From the NCBI GenBank assembly GCA_035295745.1, contig DATGIL010000102.1, positions 496,001 to 560,000 of the forward strand: 64,000 bases of DNA, given 5' to 3'. The notes under the pieces were generated by a model. That model ran no database searches and was not told the DNA's origin. It worked only from the letters and a program-made list of their open reading frames with translations. Shown one piece after another: positions 25,534-33,901 of this stretch (within the stretch, counting starts at the first letter, position 1; each line of letters opens with the position of its first letter). A program made the translations under genes and the position numbers. Source of the stretch: JAIQFL01 sp035295745 (GTDB taxonomy: Bacteria > Acidobacteriota > Terriglobia > Bryobacterales > Bryobacteraceae).

Positions 25534-27491
25534 CACAGCATCCAGTCCTCGTTGAAGAATCCGGCCAGCACGATTTTGCCGGGGTACCGGTCGTTGGGCG
25601 GAGTGCTCGTGTCCACCACGGCGTAGTCGGGCAGTTTGGGAATCTGCCGCGCGTTGTTCAGGTAATCGAACTCGCGGAAGGTGAAGCCGCTGTTGACCAC
25701 GACGTATTTCTTCGGATTCAGCGGATTCGGATAGATCAGGATCGGCGCGTGGGTGCTGGCTGCGTAACGGTTCTTGCCGACAACTACACCATCGGCCGTC
25801 CACTTCACCGGAAGCCTGTCAGCGATGCGCGCCAGCACCTTGTTGCTGCCCGGATCGCCCCACAGGATCAGGTTGCTCGCCGCGATCTCGGCGTCGGTGA
25901 CGTCCTTGTCATCCTTCACCTGCGCCTCGCCGCGGAATTGACGCCGCCACTCTGTGATCGCATGTTTCTCCTCGGAGGCGACCCATGGCGCGACGCCCGG
26001 CGCGAGCGGCGTGCCAGTCGGGGTGACGAACAAGAAGCTATCGAGAAAGGCATCGTCCACTGGCCCCTGCAGGCCGTGGCGCTTGTGCATGCCTGGGAGG
26101 CCTGCGATCTCGCCCAGGGTCCACTTGCCGCCATCCTTGCGAAAGTGCGCAGTCCAGGAGCGGTCCGACATGGGCCCAGGGGCCGTCACCTTTTGCCCAT
26201 CGATCGTAACCACCGCCTGCCGCGCCAGGTCCAGCGGACATCCGCCCGATCCCATTTCCAAAGTGAAGGCCGCGACGTTCGAAGTGGCCACGTTCACCCC
26301 ACTCTCGCCGGTGATCTCCGCATCCAGCCGTGCGCGCTCCCAGTGCTTCTCCATCGCGTCCAACGTAACCCACTTCATCTGGTTGTAGGCCAGCGTCCAT
26401 GTCGTGAAGCGGACTTTACGCGGATAGGGATCGCGCCCTCGCGCCGCGATCGCATCCAACATGCGGTCGATCTCGATTTTCGATTCCGGATGGTAACGAT
26501 GCGGCGTCTGCGGCCCCACTACGCGGATCATCCGCAGACCCTCTTCGGCCATCGCCTTCTCCATCATGTCCGCTGCCTGCTTCTGGGGATCGATCTCGCC
26601 GTTATAGGCAATAGTCGGCGTGTTGTAGAGATTGATGGCGTAGTCGGTGGCGTCGTAGAGGTGGTACAGCTTCTGTTCCCACCACGGCGGAGCGTCGTCG
26701 CCGGTCAACTTGAGGTGCAGGAACTGAGCCGACTCGCTGAACCCCGCTCCGGGCGCCACGGCGGCCCAGAGCCCGGCGTAGTGTGTGCCGATGTGCCATG
26801 CCGATCCGCCGCCCATGCTGAAGCCGCGCACCAGAATCCGATTGTCGTCGATCGCGTAGTGGCGCTTCACGGCGTCCATGGCTTCGAAAAGATCCACCTC
26901 GCCTGCAAATTTGCTGGCATTGCAGAATCGCCCGTAGAGATGCAGGACGATCGTGTCGCGCGGCGAGAATTCGCCTATGTTGCGCTCGCGGTCTGCCAGG
27001 AAGTTAACCTCGCTGAGCGTCTCGTTGCGTCCGTGAAACCAGGTGTCGAGTCGCCATCGATGCGGCGCGGTCGTCGAGTACGAAGGCGGCACCACCAGTC
27101 CATATGGCTGCACGCTCTTATCGATTTTTGAGATGTAGCCTCGAACGACGAGCCCGGTTGCGGTGGTCCACGGCGCCTGCCCCTGCGCGAGTTGCGCTGC
27201 CCGCTCTTCGCCGTGGGCTAGCAGGACCTTCGCCTTGGCGATCTCGTCGGCCTTGAAGAACTCGTTGTACTGAAGCGCGTAGCGGACGGCTTCCTGGTAG
27301 ATGAGCACGTCGGCGATGAGCGGGTTCTTCTGCAGCTTACTGGTGGCGGTGCGGAGCCGTGCCAGCCCGGCCTCGAGCTCGGCGCGGTCGGTCGAAGGCA
27401 CCTCGATTCCTGGCGGTGGGACGGGCTTCGACGCAGGCTGTGCGGAAAGCAGCGAGGCCGCAAGCGGCAAGACACAGAGCACGCATCTCAT
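25533..27491 (-). CDS. exported alpha/beta-hydrolase-fold peptidase/esterase, paralog B
   Basis: 652 aa, signal peptide MRCVLCVLPLAASLLSAQ. It is strikingly similar to paralog A along its whole length (shared KSVQPYGLVVPPSYS-type core, FHGR.ETLSEVNFLADR, RGFSMGGGSAWHIG, TTWTLAYNQMKWVT, FNEDW at the end), so the pair arose by tandem duplication. B carries about 15 extra residues near the C-terminus (VVVGKNRYAASTHAP). The nucleophile serine is in GFSMGG. First gene of the pair; the stop-start overlap implies coupled translation. Confidence 0.8.
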   Translation of the reverse strand: MRCVLCVLPLAASLLSAQPASKPVPPPGIEVPSTDRAELEAGLARLRTATSKLQKNPLIADVLIYQEAVRYALQYNEFFKADEIAKAKVLLAHGEERAAQLAQGQAPWTTATGLVVRGYISKIDKSVQPYGLVVPPSYSTTAPHRWRLDTWFHGRNETLSEVNFLADRERNIGEFSPRDTIVLHLYGRFCNASKFAGEVDLFEAMDAVKRHYAIDDNRILVRGFSMGGGSAWHIGTHYAGLWAAVAPGAGFSESAQFLHLKLTGDDAPPWWEQKLYHLYDATDYAINLYNTPTIAYNGEIDPQKQAADMMEKAMAEEGLRMIRVVGPQTPHRYHPESKIEIDRMLDAIAARGRDPYPRKVRFTTWTLAYNQMKWVTLDAMEKHWERARLDAEITGESGVNVATSNVAAFTLEMGSGGCPLDLARQAVVTIDGQKVTAPGPMSDRSWTAHFRKDGGKWTLGEIAGLPGMHKRHGLQGPVDDAFLDSFLFVTPTGTPLAPGVAPWVASEEKHAITEWRRQFRGEAQVKDDKDVTDAEIAASNLILWGDPGSNKVLARIADRLPVKWTADGVVVGKNRYAASTHAPILIYPNPLNPKKYVVVNSGFTFREFDYLNNARQIPKLPDYAVVDTSTPPNDRYPGKIVLAGFFNEDWML

Positions 27492-27732
27492 CTTGCCGCT
27501 ATTATCCTACTCTTCGAATGGACTCCTCCGACCAGAGTTTCGTGACGGGCCGCGTGGCGCCTTTCTGCCACTTTCGTCAACGTCGATGGCACAGGAGATC
27601 GGCCATTTGGCATCAGGCAGGCAAAGCGCTCGCCCCTCCCTGAAGCCGCAGAATATGGATTTCGTGGCGCAGGCGCTTTCGTCTGCGTTTGCCACTCACG
27701 GCTCCAGGAGCGATTACCCGATCACTGCCAAA

Positions 27733-28392
27733 TTATTTAGGCTGCGCAACAATCCGAAGGTATGGCTTGGGCGACTTCCACCCATCGGGATACTTCTGTC
27801 TGGCCTCGTCGTCCGTTACCGCGGGCAATATGATGACATCTTCACCAGGTTTCCAATTGACCGGCGTGGCGACTTTGTGTGAGGCCGTAAGTTGCATGGA
27901 ATCGAGCACCCGCAGCACTTCGTCAAAGTTACGCCCGGTGCTCATAGGGTAGACGAGCATCAGCTTGATCTTCTTATCCGGACCGACCACAAACACCGTG
28001 CGCACCGTGGCGTTGGTCGCCGCCGTGCGGCCTTCGGACGTATTTCCCGAGTCGGCCGGAAGCATATCGTAAAGCTTCGCGACTTTGAGTTCCGGGTCGC
28101 CAATCATCGGATAGTTCACCCGGTGTCCCTGCGTCTCTTCAATGTCCCCTGCCCATTTTCCGTGGCTGGCCACCGGATCGACACTCAAGCCGATCACCTT
28201 GCAGTTGCGCTTCGCGAATTCGGGCTGCAAGCCGGCCATGTAGCCTAGTTCGGTGGTGCAGACGGGAGTGAAATCTTTCGGATGCGAGAACAGAATGGCC
28301 CAGCCATTGCCGATCCATTCGTGGAAGTGGATCGTGCCTTCAGTCGTCTCAGCAGTGAAATCAGGGGCTTCGTCGTTGATACGTAAACTCAT
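27733..28392 (-). CDS. 1-Cys peroxiredoxin (Prx6 type)
   Basis: 219 aa. The peroxidatic Cys45 is in HPKDFTPVCTTELG, and the long C-terminal dimerisation extension ending in PKPYLRIVAQPK is that of 1-Cys Prx6-like enzymes. The segment KLMLVYPMSTGRNFDEVLRV is typical. It reduces hydrogen peroxide and organic hydroperoxides in the cytoplasm. AGGAG lies about 8 nt before the ATG. It is monocistronic; the 241 bp between it and the hydrolase pair hold only the pair's promoter region, with no other gene seen. Confidence 0.95.
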   Translation of the reverse strand: MSLRINDEAPDFTAETTEGTIHFHEWIGNGWAILFSHPKDFTPVCTTELGYMAGLQPEFAKRNCKVIGLSVDPVASHGKWAGDIEETQGHRVNYPMIGDPELKVAKLYDMLPADSGNTSEGRTAATNATVRTVFVVGPDKKIKLMLVYPMSTGRNFDEVLRVLDSMQLTASHKVATPVNWKPGEDVIILPAVTDDEARQKYPDGWKSPKPYLRIVAQPK

Positions 28393-28555
28393 CTTCTGTC
28401 TCCTAGCGATTCAATTGGTTAACACCAGAACTTAGCTCATTGAGGGAGCAGGGTTCAGACGGGCAGCATCCCAAGCCGCAAGACCGTCTGCCATTCTCGA
28501 TTATACGGATGATCCCATATTCGTGGAGGATGCTGGCCGAGATCGAAATGCGGAC

Positions 28556-28867
28556 TCAGGCAAGCTCCGCCCCCATCGCCAAGATCCGCCCCCAACGCAA
28601 TCCGATGAAGTGGTTCAGGAAGCTGCTCTTGCCAGCCTTGAATCGTCCCAATATGGCGACGCTGATTTCCTCTTGCTCCACCGCCGCACTTGCGCTCGCG
28701 AGAAGGTGGGACAGCGCGGCGATCTCATAGGGCGCCGCCAAATCTGCCGCCAAATCCAGAGCCACCTGAAAAGAAGCGGACGCGGCCATCGGTAACAGCG
28801 GGTTTTGTTTAAAAGAATGTCCGGTTTCTAGTGCTGCTGAGTGGATGTTTTGAGTCCTCGAAATCAT
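28556..28867 (-). pseudogene. truncated dynamin-like GTPase gene (N-terminal P-loop part)
   Basis: The 103-codon frame contains EISVAILGRFKAGKSSFLNH, an excellent dynamin-family/GTPase G1 loop (GRFKAGKSS) followed by 'NHFIG'. About 16 residues later it stops, before the switch threonine, DxxG and NKxD motifs. None of these is found in the next 120 bp in any minus frame I could follow. I read it as a decayed gene. Confidence 0.55.
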
Positions 28868-29298
28868 GGCTCCTCACACGCAGGAGCCATCATTCCCGAG
28901 CATGCCCGAGACGGTTGATGGCGGGCTCCATCACCGACGGTCTACCCGGATTATAGCGTCCTTGATTGAAGCGATTGGAGAAGGCGGGCGCGGACATCAC
29001 TCCTATGCACCAACCCCTTCAGTTGCCGCTAGCTCAGGCCCCGGAATCTCCGCCGCTCCCTGAGCCAGTTCGCCCGCTTCAACCCGCTCGTGCACTCCCG
29101 CTCGCCGCGCTTCTTCCTCGCTCATCCGAGTTCCTTTCCAACCGGACCTCCCACTCCAGTTTGAGGCGAAACTCTATTGAGGTGCCAAGACGGCGGTCTC
29201 TTTTCCCTGTCTTCTCTGCGTTTTTCTCCGCGCCTTCGCGCCTCCGCGGTGAGATCTCCGCCTGCCCGATGCGGGTAAGATAGAATGAACCGCTTGCA
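28868..29298. other. intergenic stretch with a low-complexity repeat, no gene seen
   Basis: No convincing gene. At 29199-29257 it contains TTTTTCTCCGCGCCTTCGCG and a following CCTCCGCGGTGAGATCTCC, a pattern I know as a common dispersed non-coding repeat of diverse environmental bacteria ('SAPSRLRGE' when mistranslated). TAAGAT/TAGAAT at 29276-29285 could be the -10 of the methyltransferase gene at 29299. Confidence 0.5.
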
Positions 29299-29961
29299 AT
29301 GTCCAGAACCCATACACCAATTACCGACGACCTTGCCAACTATATCCGCGAAGTGACCTTGCGTGAACCCGAGGCACTTCGCAAGCTTCGCGAGGAAAGC
29401 GAGAATCACCCCCGCGCCAGCATGCAGACGTCTCCCGAACAGGGGCAGTTCCTGCACTTGATGGCGCTCGTCACGGCGGCCCGCAAGACCCTGGAGGTGG
29501 GAGTCTTCATGGGCTACAGCTCCACCTGGGTCGCCCTTGCGTTACGTTCCGGAGGCAAAGTGATCGCCTGCGATGTGAGTGAAGAGTACACCACGCGTGC
29601 GAGACAAACCTGGCGCGAGGCGGGCGTGCAGGATCGCGTGGAATTGCGCCTGGCGCCGGCTCTGGAGTCGCTCGATGGGATGCTCTCGGACGGGCAGGCC
29701 GGCTCGTTCGATTTCGCTTTCATCGATGCCGATAAGGGCAACTACGCGAATTATTACGAGCGCGCGATGCAGTTGCTGCGTCCCGGCGGGCTCATCGCCG
29801 TCGACAACGTACTGTGGGATGGTTCGGTGATCGATCCCTCCGACCAATCGGCGGACACCGAAGCGATCCGCGCATTCAATCGCAAGCTGCATTCCGATTC
29901 GCGTGTGGCGCTCAGCATGGCTACCATGGGGGATGGACTGACACTCGCGTGCAAACTCTGA
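29299..29961 (+). CDS. SAM-dependent O-methyltransferase (CCoAOMT family)
   Basis: 220 aa, the family's normal size. SAM-binding motif TLEVGVFMGYSSTWVALAL (motif I), the acidic VIACDVSEEY, metal-ligand Asp in FAFIDADKGNYANYYE and LRPGGLIAVDNVLWDG are all in place. Bacterial members methylate catechol-type hydroxyls with a divalent cation. The last 13 bp overlap the start of the TIR-domain gene, so the two are translationally coupled, which is an unusual pairing. Confidence 0.9.
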   Translation: MSRTHTPITDDLANYIREVTLREPEALRKLREESENHPRASMQTSPEQGQFLHLMALVTAARKTLEVGVFMGYSSTWVALALRSGGKVIACDVSEEYTTRARQTWREAGVQDRVELRLAPALESLDGMLSDGQAGSFDFAFIDADKGNYANYYERAMQLLRPGGLIAVDNVLWDGSVIDPSDQSADTEAIRAFNRKLHSDSRVALSMATMGDGLTLACKL

Positions 29962-31055
29962 TTCCTGGCCTGTTCCCGTGCTATGCGCCCGGCGACCGGC
30001 CTGCCGTGGCCGCTATGGCTGCCTTCCTGGAGCGCGGCGCCGACGTGCGCATCTATCTGGATGAAGGCGAGATTCGACCCGGCGAGGACTTGATCTCGAA
30101 AGCGCGCGACGCGCGCACAGCGGAGATCGTCGTGGTGTTCTTTTCAAGGCTATCGATGCCGGCGCGCTGGGCGCGGGCGCAATGGGAGGACGCTCTCGTG
30201 AAGGAGCCGGCTGATGAAAATGTGCGCATCGGCTTCGTCCGCTGCGACGATTGTTCGCCGCCCGCGGTCCTTCGTCCCCGTTTTGAATTTGCCGGCCTGC
30301 CCACCAAATCTCTGCGCGAATTGAAGCGCTGGGTGCGCCATCGCGAGCCGGCCTACTTTCCTCCCGCGGCGCCTGGATGCTCCGGCGGCGAAGCCGATCT
30401 CGAAGTGCTCGGTATCGCACTGGCCGATCGCGCAGGCACCGAGACGGTGGCCGATCTCGGCTTGGCCTTCGAGTTCGTGCGCGCCTATCGCGAGGATTTC
30501 GACGAGATTCTCGTGCTGGAGTGCGGCGATCGCAGCGTTACCGCGCTGGCCGGCGATCTGGGAGCGCAACTTGGACTCTCGCTGGAGGGCGATCTCGACA
30601 GCAATCTGGAGCGCCTGCGCGAATTCTGTGCGGCGCGGCGCTTTCTGCTCCTTCTGGCGGACGCCGGTACACCCGACGCGCAAGAATTCGCTTTCGGCGG
30701 CCGCAGTTCCACGCTGATCGTGACCGGCGGAGGACTCGATCCCTCGCACGACACGCTGCGGCGCGTGCAGCAAGCCTTCGAAAAACCCGATACGTCCGCC
30801 AGTTGGGCTGAGCTTTGTGTCCTGGCACGCACCGGCCTGCGCCTGACCCGCGACCAGCGCCGCGTGGCCGAGTGCTACGAGCTGATGCAACTCTGGTACG
30901 CCGCGGCCGAGGCTCGAGGCGACCGCAAAGTGTTGGCCGAAGCCTCCCGCGAGATGGCGTGGATTCTGGAAGGCTGGGGCCGCGAAGAAGAAGCACGGCA
31001 CCTGGAACGCCAGCGCACCGCCGATTTCGAAGACCAGATGCTGCTGCCGTTTTGA
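29949..31055 (+). CDS. TIR-domain protein with a degenerate NB-ARC-like region
   Basis: 368 aa from GTG 29949 (the frame is open upstream through the methyltransferase). Residues about 6-130 read as a TIR domain: CYAPGDRPAVAAMAAFLERG, VRIYLDEGEIRPGEDL, EIVVVFFSRLSMPARW and AQWEDAL, with Glu80 at the position of the TIR catalytic glutamate. Residues about 155-240 follow the NB-ARC/STAND layout: LAFEFVRAYREDFDEILVLE corresponds to the region after the P-loop and RRFLLLLADA to Walker B, but the Walker A lysine segment is replaced by DRAGTETVADLG. The C-terminus (280-368) is helical. Known TIR proteins cleave NAD or act in immune signalling; which applies here is unknown. Confidence 0.72.
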   Translation: MQTLIPGLFPCYAPGDRPAVAAMAAFLERGADVRIYLDEGEIRPGEDLISKARDARTAEIVVVFFSRLSMPARWARAQWEDALVKEPADENVRIGFVRCDDCSPPAVLRPRFEFAGLPTKSLRELKRWVRHREPAYFPPAAPGCSGGEADLEVLGIALADRAGTETVADLGLAFEFVRAYREDFDEILVLECGDRSVTALAGDLGAQLGLSLEGDLDSNLERLREFCAARRFLLLLADAGTPDAQEFAFGGRSSTLIVTGGGLDPSHDTLRRVQQAFEKPDTSASWAELCVLARTGLRLTRDQRRVAECYELMQLWYAAAEARGDRKVLAEASREMAWILEGWGREEEARHLERQRTADFEDQMLLPF

Positions 31056-31059
31056 GTTT

Positions 31060-33663
31060 CTATTGCTGCCGCAAAGAAACCATGGGATCGATGCGCGCCG
31101 CCTTCCACGCGGGAATCGCGCTGGCCATCACCGCCGCCAGCACCACGAAGATCGGAATCCCCGCAAACGTCAGCGGATCGAGCACGGGCACGCCGTAGAG
31201 CAGGCTGGCCAGCCATCGCGCTGCGCCGCCTGCCGCGGCCAGTCCGATCGCCAGCCCTCCTGCCGTGAGCAGCAGACCGCTGCGAACGACCATGACCACC
31301 ACCTCCCGACGGCCAGCTCCCAACGTCATGCGAACGCCGATCTCCGCGCTTCGCAGCCTCACTGTATATGCCAGCAGACCGTACAGGCCGATCAACGCCA
31401 GCAGCACCGCAATCCCGGCGAATGCCGCGAGCAGCACCGTCTGGAAACGCCTGCGCGCCGCGGACCCCGAGATGCGCTGGCGCATTGTCTCCACGTTCGT
31501 GAGGGAGATGCCGGGATCGACTTCGCGGACGGCCTGCCGTACTGCCGATACCATGGATTCCGGGGCCAGTGCGGTCTGAATAGCCAGATTGTCACCGAAC
31601 CACGACGGCTCATACAGCGTTGGCTGGGGACGCTTCTCCAGGCTCGAATGCCGGACGTCGGCGACCACTCCGACAATCGTGGACCATTGGTTTCCCGGCG
31701 TTCCACGCTGCACCCGGCCGCCCAATGCGTTTCCGTCTGGGAAATAGGTCTTCGCGAAACCCTCGCTCACTACCACCGATTGCGGAACGCGAAGGGGCTG
31801 ATCGGGATTGTCGGCCGCCGTCAGAAACCGCCCGGCGACCAACCGCATCTGCATCGCCTGGAAGTACTCTCCCGCGGTGAGGCGTAAGTCAGCCTGCTGA
31901 TTCGGGCGGTTCGCGTAGCCGTCCACCCGGAATGTCGACGTGCTCTCGTGGTGGCTGAGCGGCAGGACGCTTGTAATTCCCATCACTGTGACGCCTGGCA
32001 GCGCCGAAACGCGCGTCACAATTTCCCGGTTGATCGCACTCAGACGTCCGGGCCGCCTCTCAAAGACCAGCTCCGCTGTAAGCGTGGAGGGGGCGAATCC
32101 CTTGTCTTCGCCCTGCACCTTGGCATAGCTGCGCAACAGCAGCACCGCGCCGACCAGCAGCACCACAGCGAGTGCGACATTGGCCACGACCAGGCTGGAG
32201 TGAATCCGCGACGAACCACCCGGCGTGCCGCGCCCTCCCTGCCGCAACAAGTCGCTCACTTGAACCCGCGCCGCCACGATTGCCGGCAGAATTCCGAACA
32301 AGATGCCGGTCGCCACGGAAATTGCCAGGGCGAACACCAGCACGCGACCGTCGAGCGCCGTATCTTCGAAGCGCGGAATATCGCCGGGGTTCAAGCGGAC
32401 GAGGATTTTCAAGATCGCCACACTGGCCGCCGCTCCCAGCACTCCGCCGGCCGTCGAGAGCAGCAGCGATTCCGTCAGTAACTGGCGCATGAGCCGCGCC
32501 TTCGGCGCTCCCAGCGCGCTCCGCACGCCCATCTCGTGTACCCGGCCCGCGGCACGCGCCATCAACAGGCTGGCCACGTTGCCGCAGGCGATCAGCAGGA
32601 CCAGAATCACCGCGCCCGCGAGTAAGCGCATGAGCGTGCGCACCGGTCCCACCGACGTCTCGATGAACGGCACCAGCAGCGACTCCATCCCTCGCATCTC
32701 GGGAAGATTCAGTGGATCGAGGTGCGCTTCGATCGCGGACATTTCGGATTGCGCTTGCGCCAGGCTCACACCGGGACGGAGGCGGCCGATTGCGGCATCG
32801 AAGCCCGACATTCGATTCGAGCTTTGTTTAGGGGTCAGAGCCGCGGGAATCCAAACGTCGGTGTGCTTGAGCCGCGCCAGGGCCACCGGGAAATCGGTAT
32901 CGTGCGGATAGCCAAAATCCTCGGGCATTACGCCGGCGATGCGAAACGAACTGCCGTTTAGCCGCAACTCGCGCCCCAACACGCTTCGATCTGCCTGGAA
33001 TTGCGAACGCCAAAGGTTATAGCTGATTACCGCGACGCGTTCTTTCGAAGAGTCGTCGTCCTGCGGAACGATGGCGCGGCCCAACAGTGGCGTGGCCTGC
33101 AAGGTCTCGAAGAAATTGCCGAGCACCAGGCCAGCGCCAATCCGGACGCCGCCGCCATCGGAGTCGAGCGTCAACATCTTCTGCTGGACCCCCGTGATTT
33201 CCGTAAAAGATCGGCTGGATTGCCGCCAGGCGAGGACATCGGCAAAGGATGGCGCCATCTCGCGAGGCAGGCTCGCATAGCGCGGCAGCGGTGTCCACAG
33301 GTAGACCAGGCGCTGCGCATCGCCGTAGGGCAGATCGCGAATCAATACGGCATTGATGACACTGAAGATCGTCACCGCCGCACTGATGCCAAGGGCCAGA
33401 GCCAGGATGGCGGTTGCGGCGAACGCTGGAGACTTGGCCAGCACGCGAGTGCTGTGGCGGAGGTCCCGCTGCAAGATGAGGAGGTGCTCCTTGGGCGCTG
33501 TACGCGCGACGTCGGCAATCAGTTCGAGCCAAAGGAGCAGGCGCGATTCCGTGGCCAGTCTTGAGGCCACGAGGCGCTCCATTTCGGGCGCATACTCCTC
33601 TCGAAATTCGGCTGGATACGCCAGCAGCAGCGCGCGATACCATCCGCTCGCGTGAAACGCCAT
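31060..33663 (-). CDS. orphan MacB/FtsX-type permease (ADOP family) with N-terminal prefix
   Basis: 867 aa. The first 70 residues (WYRALLLAYPAEFREEYAPE and the following helix) are the cytoplasmic prefix found on many acidobacterial orphan permeases. Then come the first helix (AFAATAILALALGISAAVTI), the MacB-like core, FtsX module 1 (LLAGAVILVLLIACGNVASL, VRSALGAPKARL) and FtsX module 2 (IAVLLALIGLYGLLAYTV, EIGVRMTLGAGRREV). No ATPase gene is adjacent. It ends 4 bp from the convergent TIR gene. The promoter predicts a leaderless mRNA. Confidence 0.92.
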   Translation of the reverse strand: MAFHASGWYRALLLAYPAEFREEYAPEMERLVASRLATESRLLLWLELIADVARTAPKEHLLILQRDLRHSTRVLAKSPAFAATAILALALGISAAVTIFSVINAVLIRDLPYGDAQRLVYLWTPLPRYASLPREMAPSFADVLAWRQSSRSFTEITGVQQKMLTLDSDGGGVRIGAGLVLGNFFETLQATPLLGRAIVPQDDDSSKERVAVISYNLWRSQFQADRSVLGRELRLNGSSFRIAGVMPEDFGYPHDTDFPVALARLKHTDVWIPAALTPKQSSNRMSGFDAAIGRLRPGVSLAQAQSEMSAIEAHLDPLNLPEMRGMESLLVPFIETSVGPVRTLMRLLAGAVILVLLIACGNVASLLMARAAGRVHEMGVRSALGAPKARLMRQLLTESLLLSTAGGVLGAAASVAILKILVRLNPGDIPRFEDTALDGRVLVFALAISVATGILFGILPAIVAARVQVSDLLRQGGRGTPGGSSRIHSSLVVANVALAVVLLVGAVLLLRSYAKVQGEDKGFAPSTLTAELVFERRPGRLSAINREIVTRVSALPGVTVMGITSVLPLSHHESTSTFRVDGYANRPNQQADLRLTAGEYFQAMQMRLVAGRFLTAADNPDQPLRVPQSVVVSEGFAKTYFPDGNALGGRVQRGTPGNQWSTIVGVVADVRHSSLEKRPQPTLYEPSWFGDNLAIQTALAPESMVSAVRQAVREVDPGISLTNVETMRQRISGSAARRRFQTVLLAAFAGIAVLLALIGLYGLLAYTVRLRSAEIGVRMTLGAGRREVVVMVVRSGLLLTAGGLAIGLAAAGGAARWLASLLYGVPVLDPLTFAGIPIFVVLAAVMASAIPAWKAARIDPMVSLRQQ

Positions 33664-33697
33664 GCAGCCACTATAACGTAACTCGATATAATGTCAA
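33663..33697 (-). promoter_or_regulatory. strong sigma70-type promoter predicting a leaderless mRNA
   Basis: On the minus strand, TTGACA (33697-33692), a 16-bp spacer and TATAGT (33675-33670) are followed by only six bases before the ATG at 33663. The expected start of transcription is therefore at the A of the start codon. There is no room for a Shine-Dalgarno sequence. Confidence 0.75.
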
Positions 33698-33901
33698 GCG
33701 TTCGAGTGGGTCCTGCGCTCCGGGGAACCCGGTATTTTTTCGCACTTTTCCGTGGCCACGGTACGATGACTGGCGCCGATTGTCTGAAACGCACAAAGGG
33801 AAAGTCCAACTTATCTACATCGGCGCGAAGGGTCCTCAGCTTCGATCGGCCAAAATGGCCCGATTTGCCGTAAAGGTCCGCTTACTGAGGTAAGGAGCCT
33901 T

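Noticed and set aside
25749..27131. 460-aa plus-strand frame
   Set aside because: Antisense shadow of hydrolase paralog B; His/Arg-rich and without motifs.
29079..29339. 86-aa minus-strand frame (RRREGAEKNAEKTGK)
   Set aside because: It is the known mistranslation of a dispersed low-complexity repeat and overlaps the methyltransferase start.
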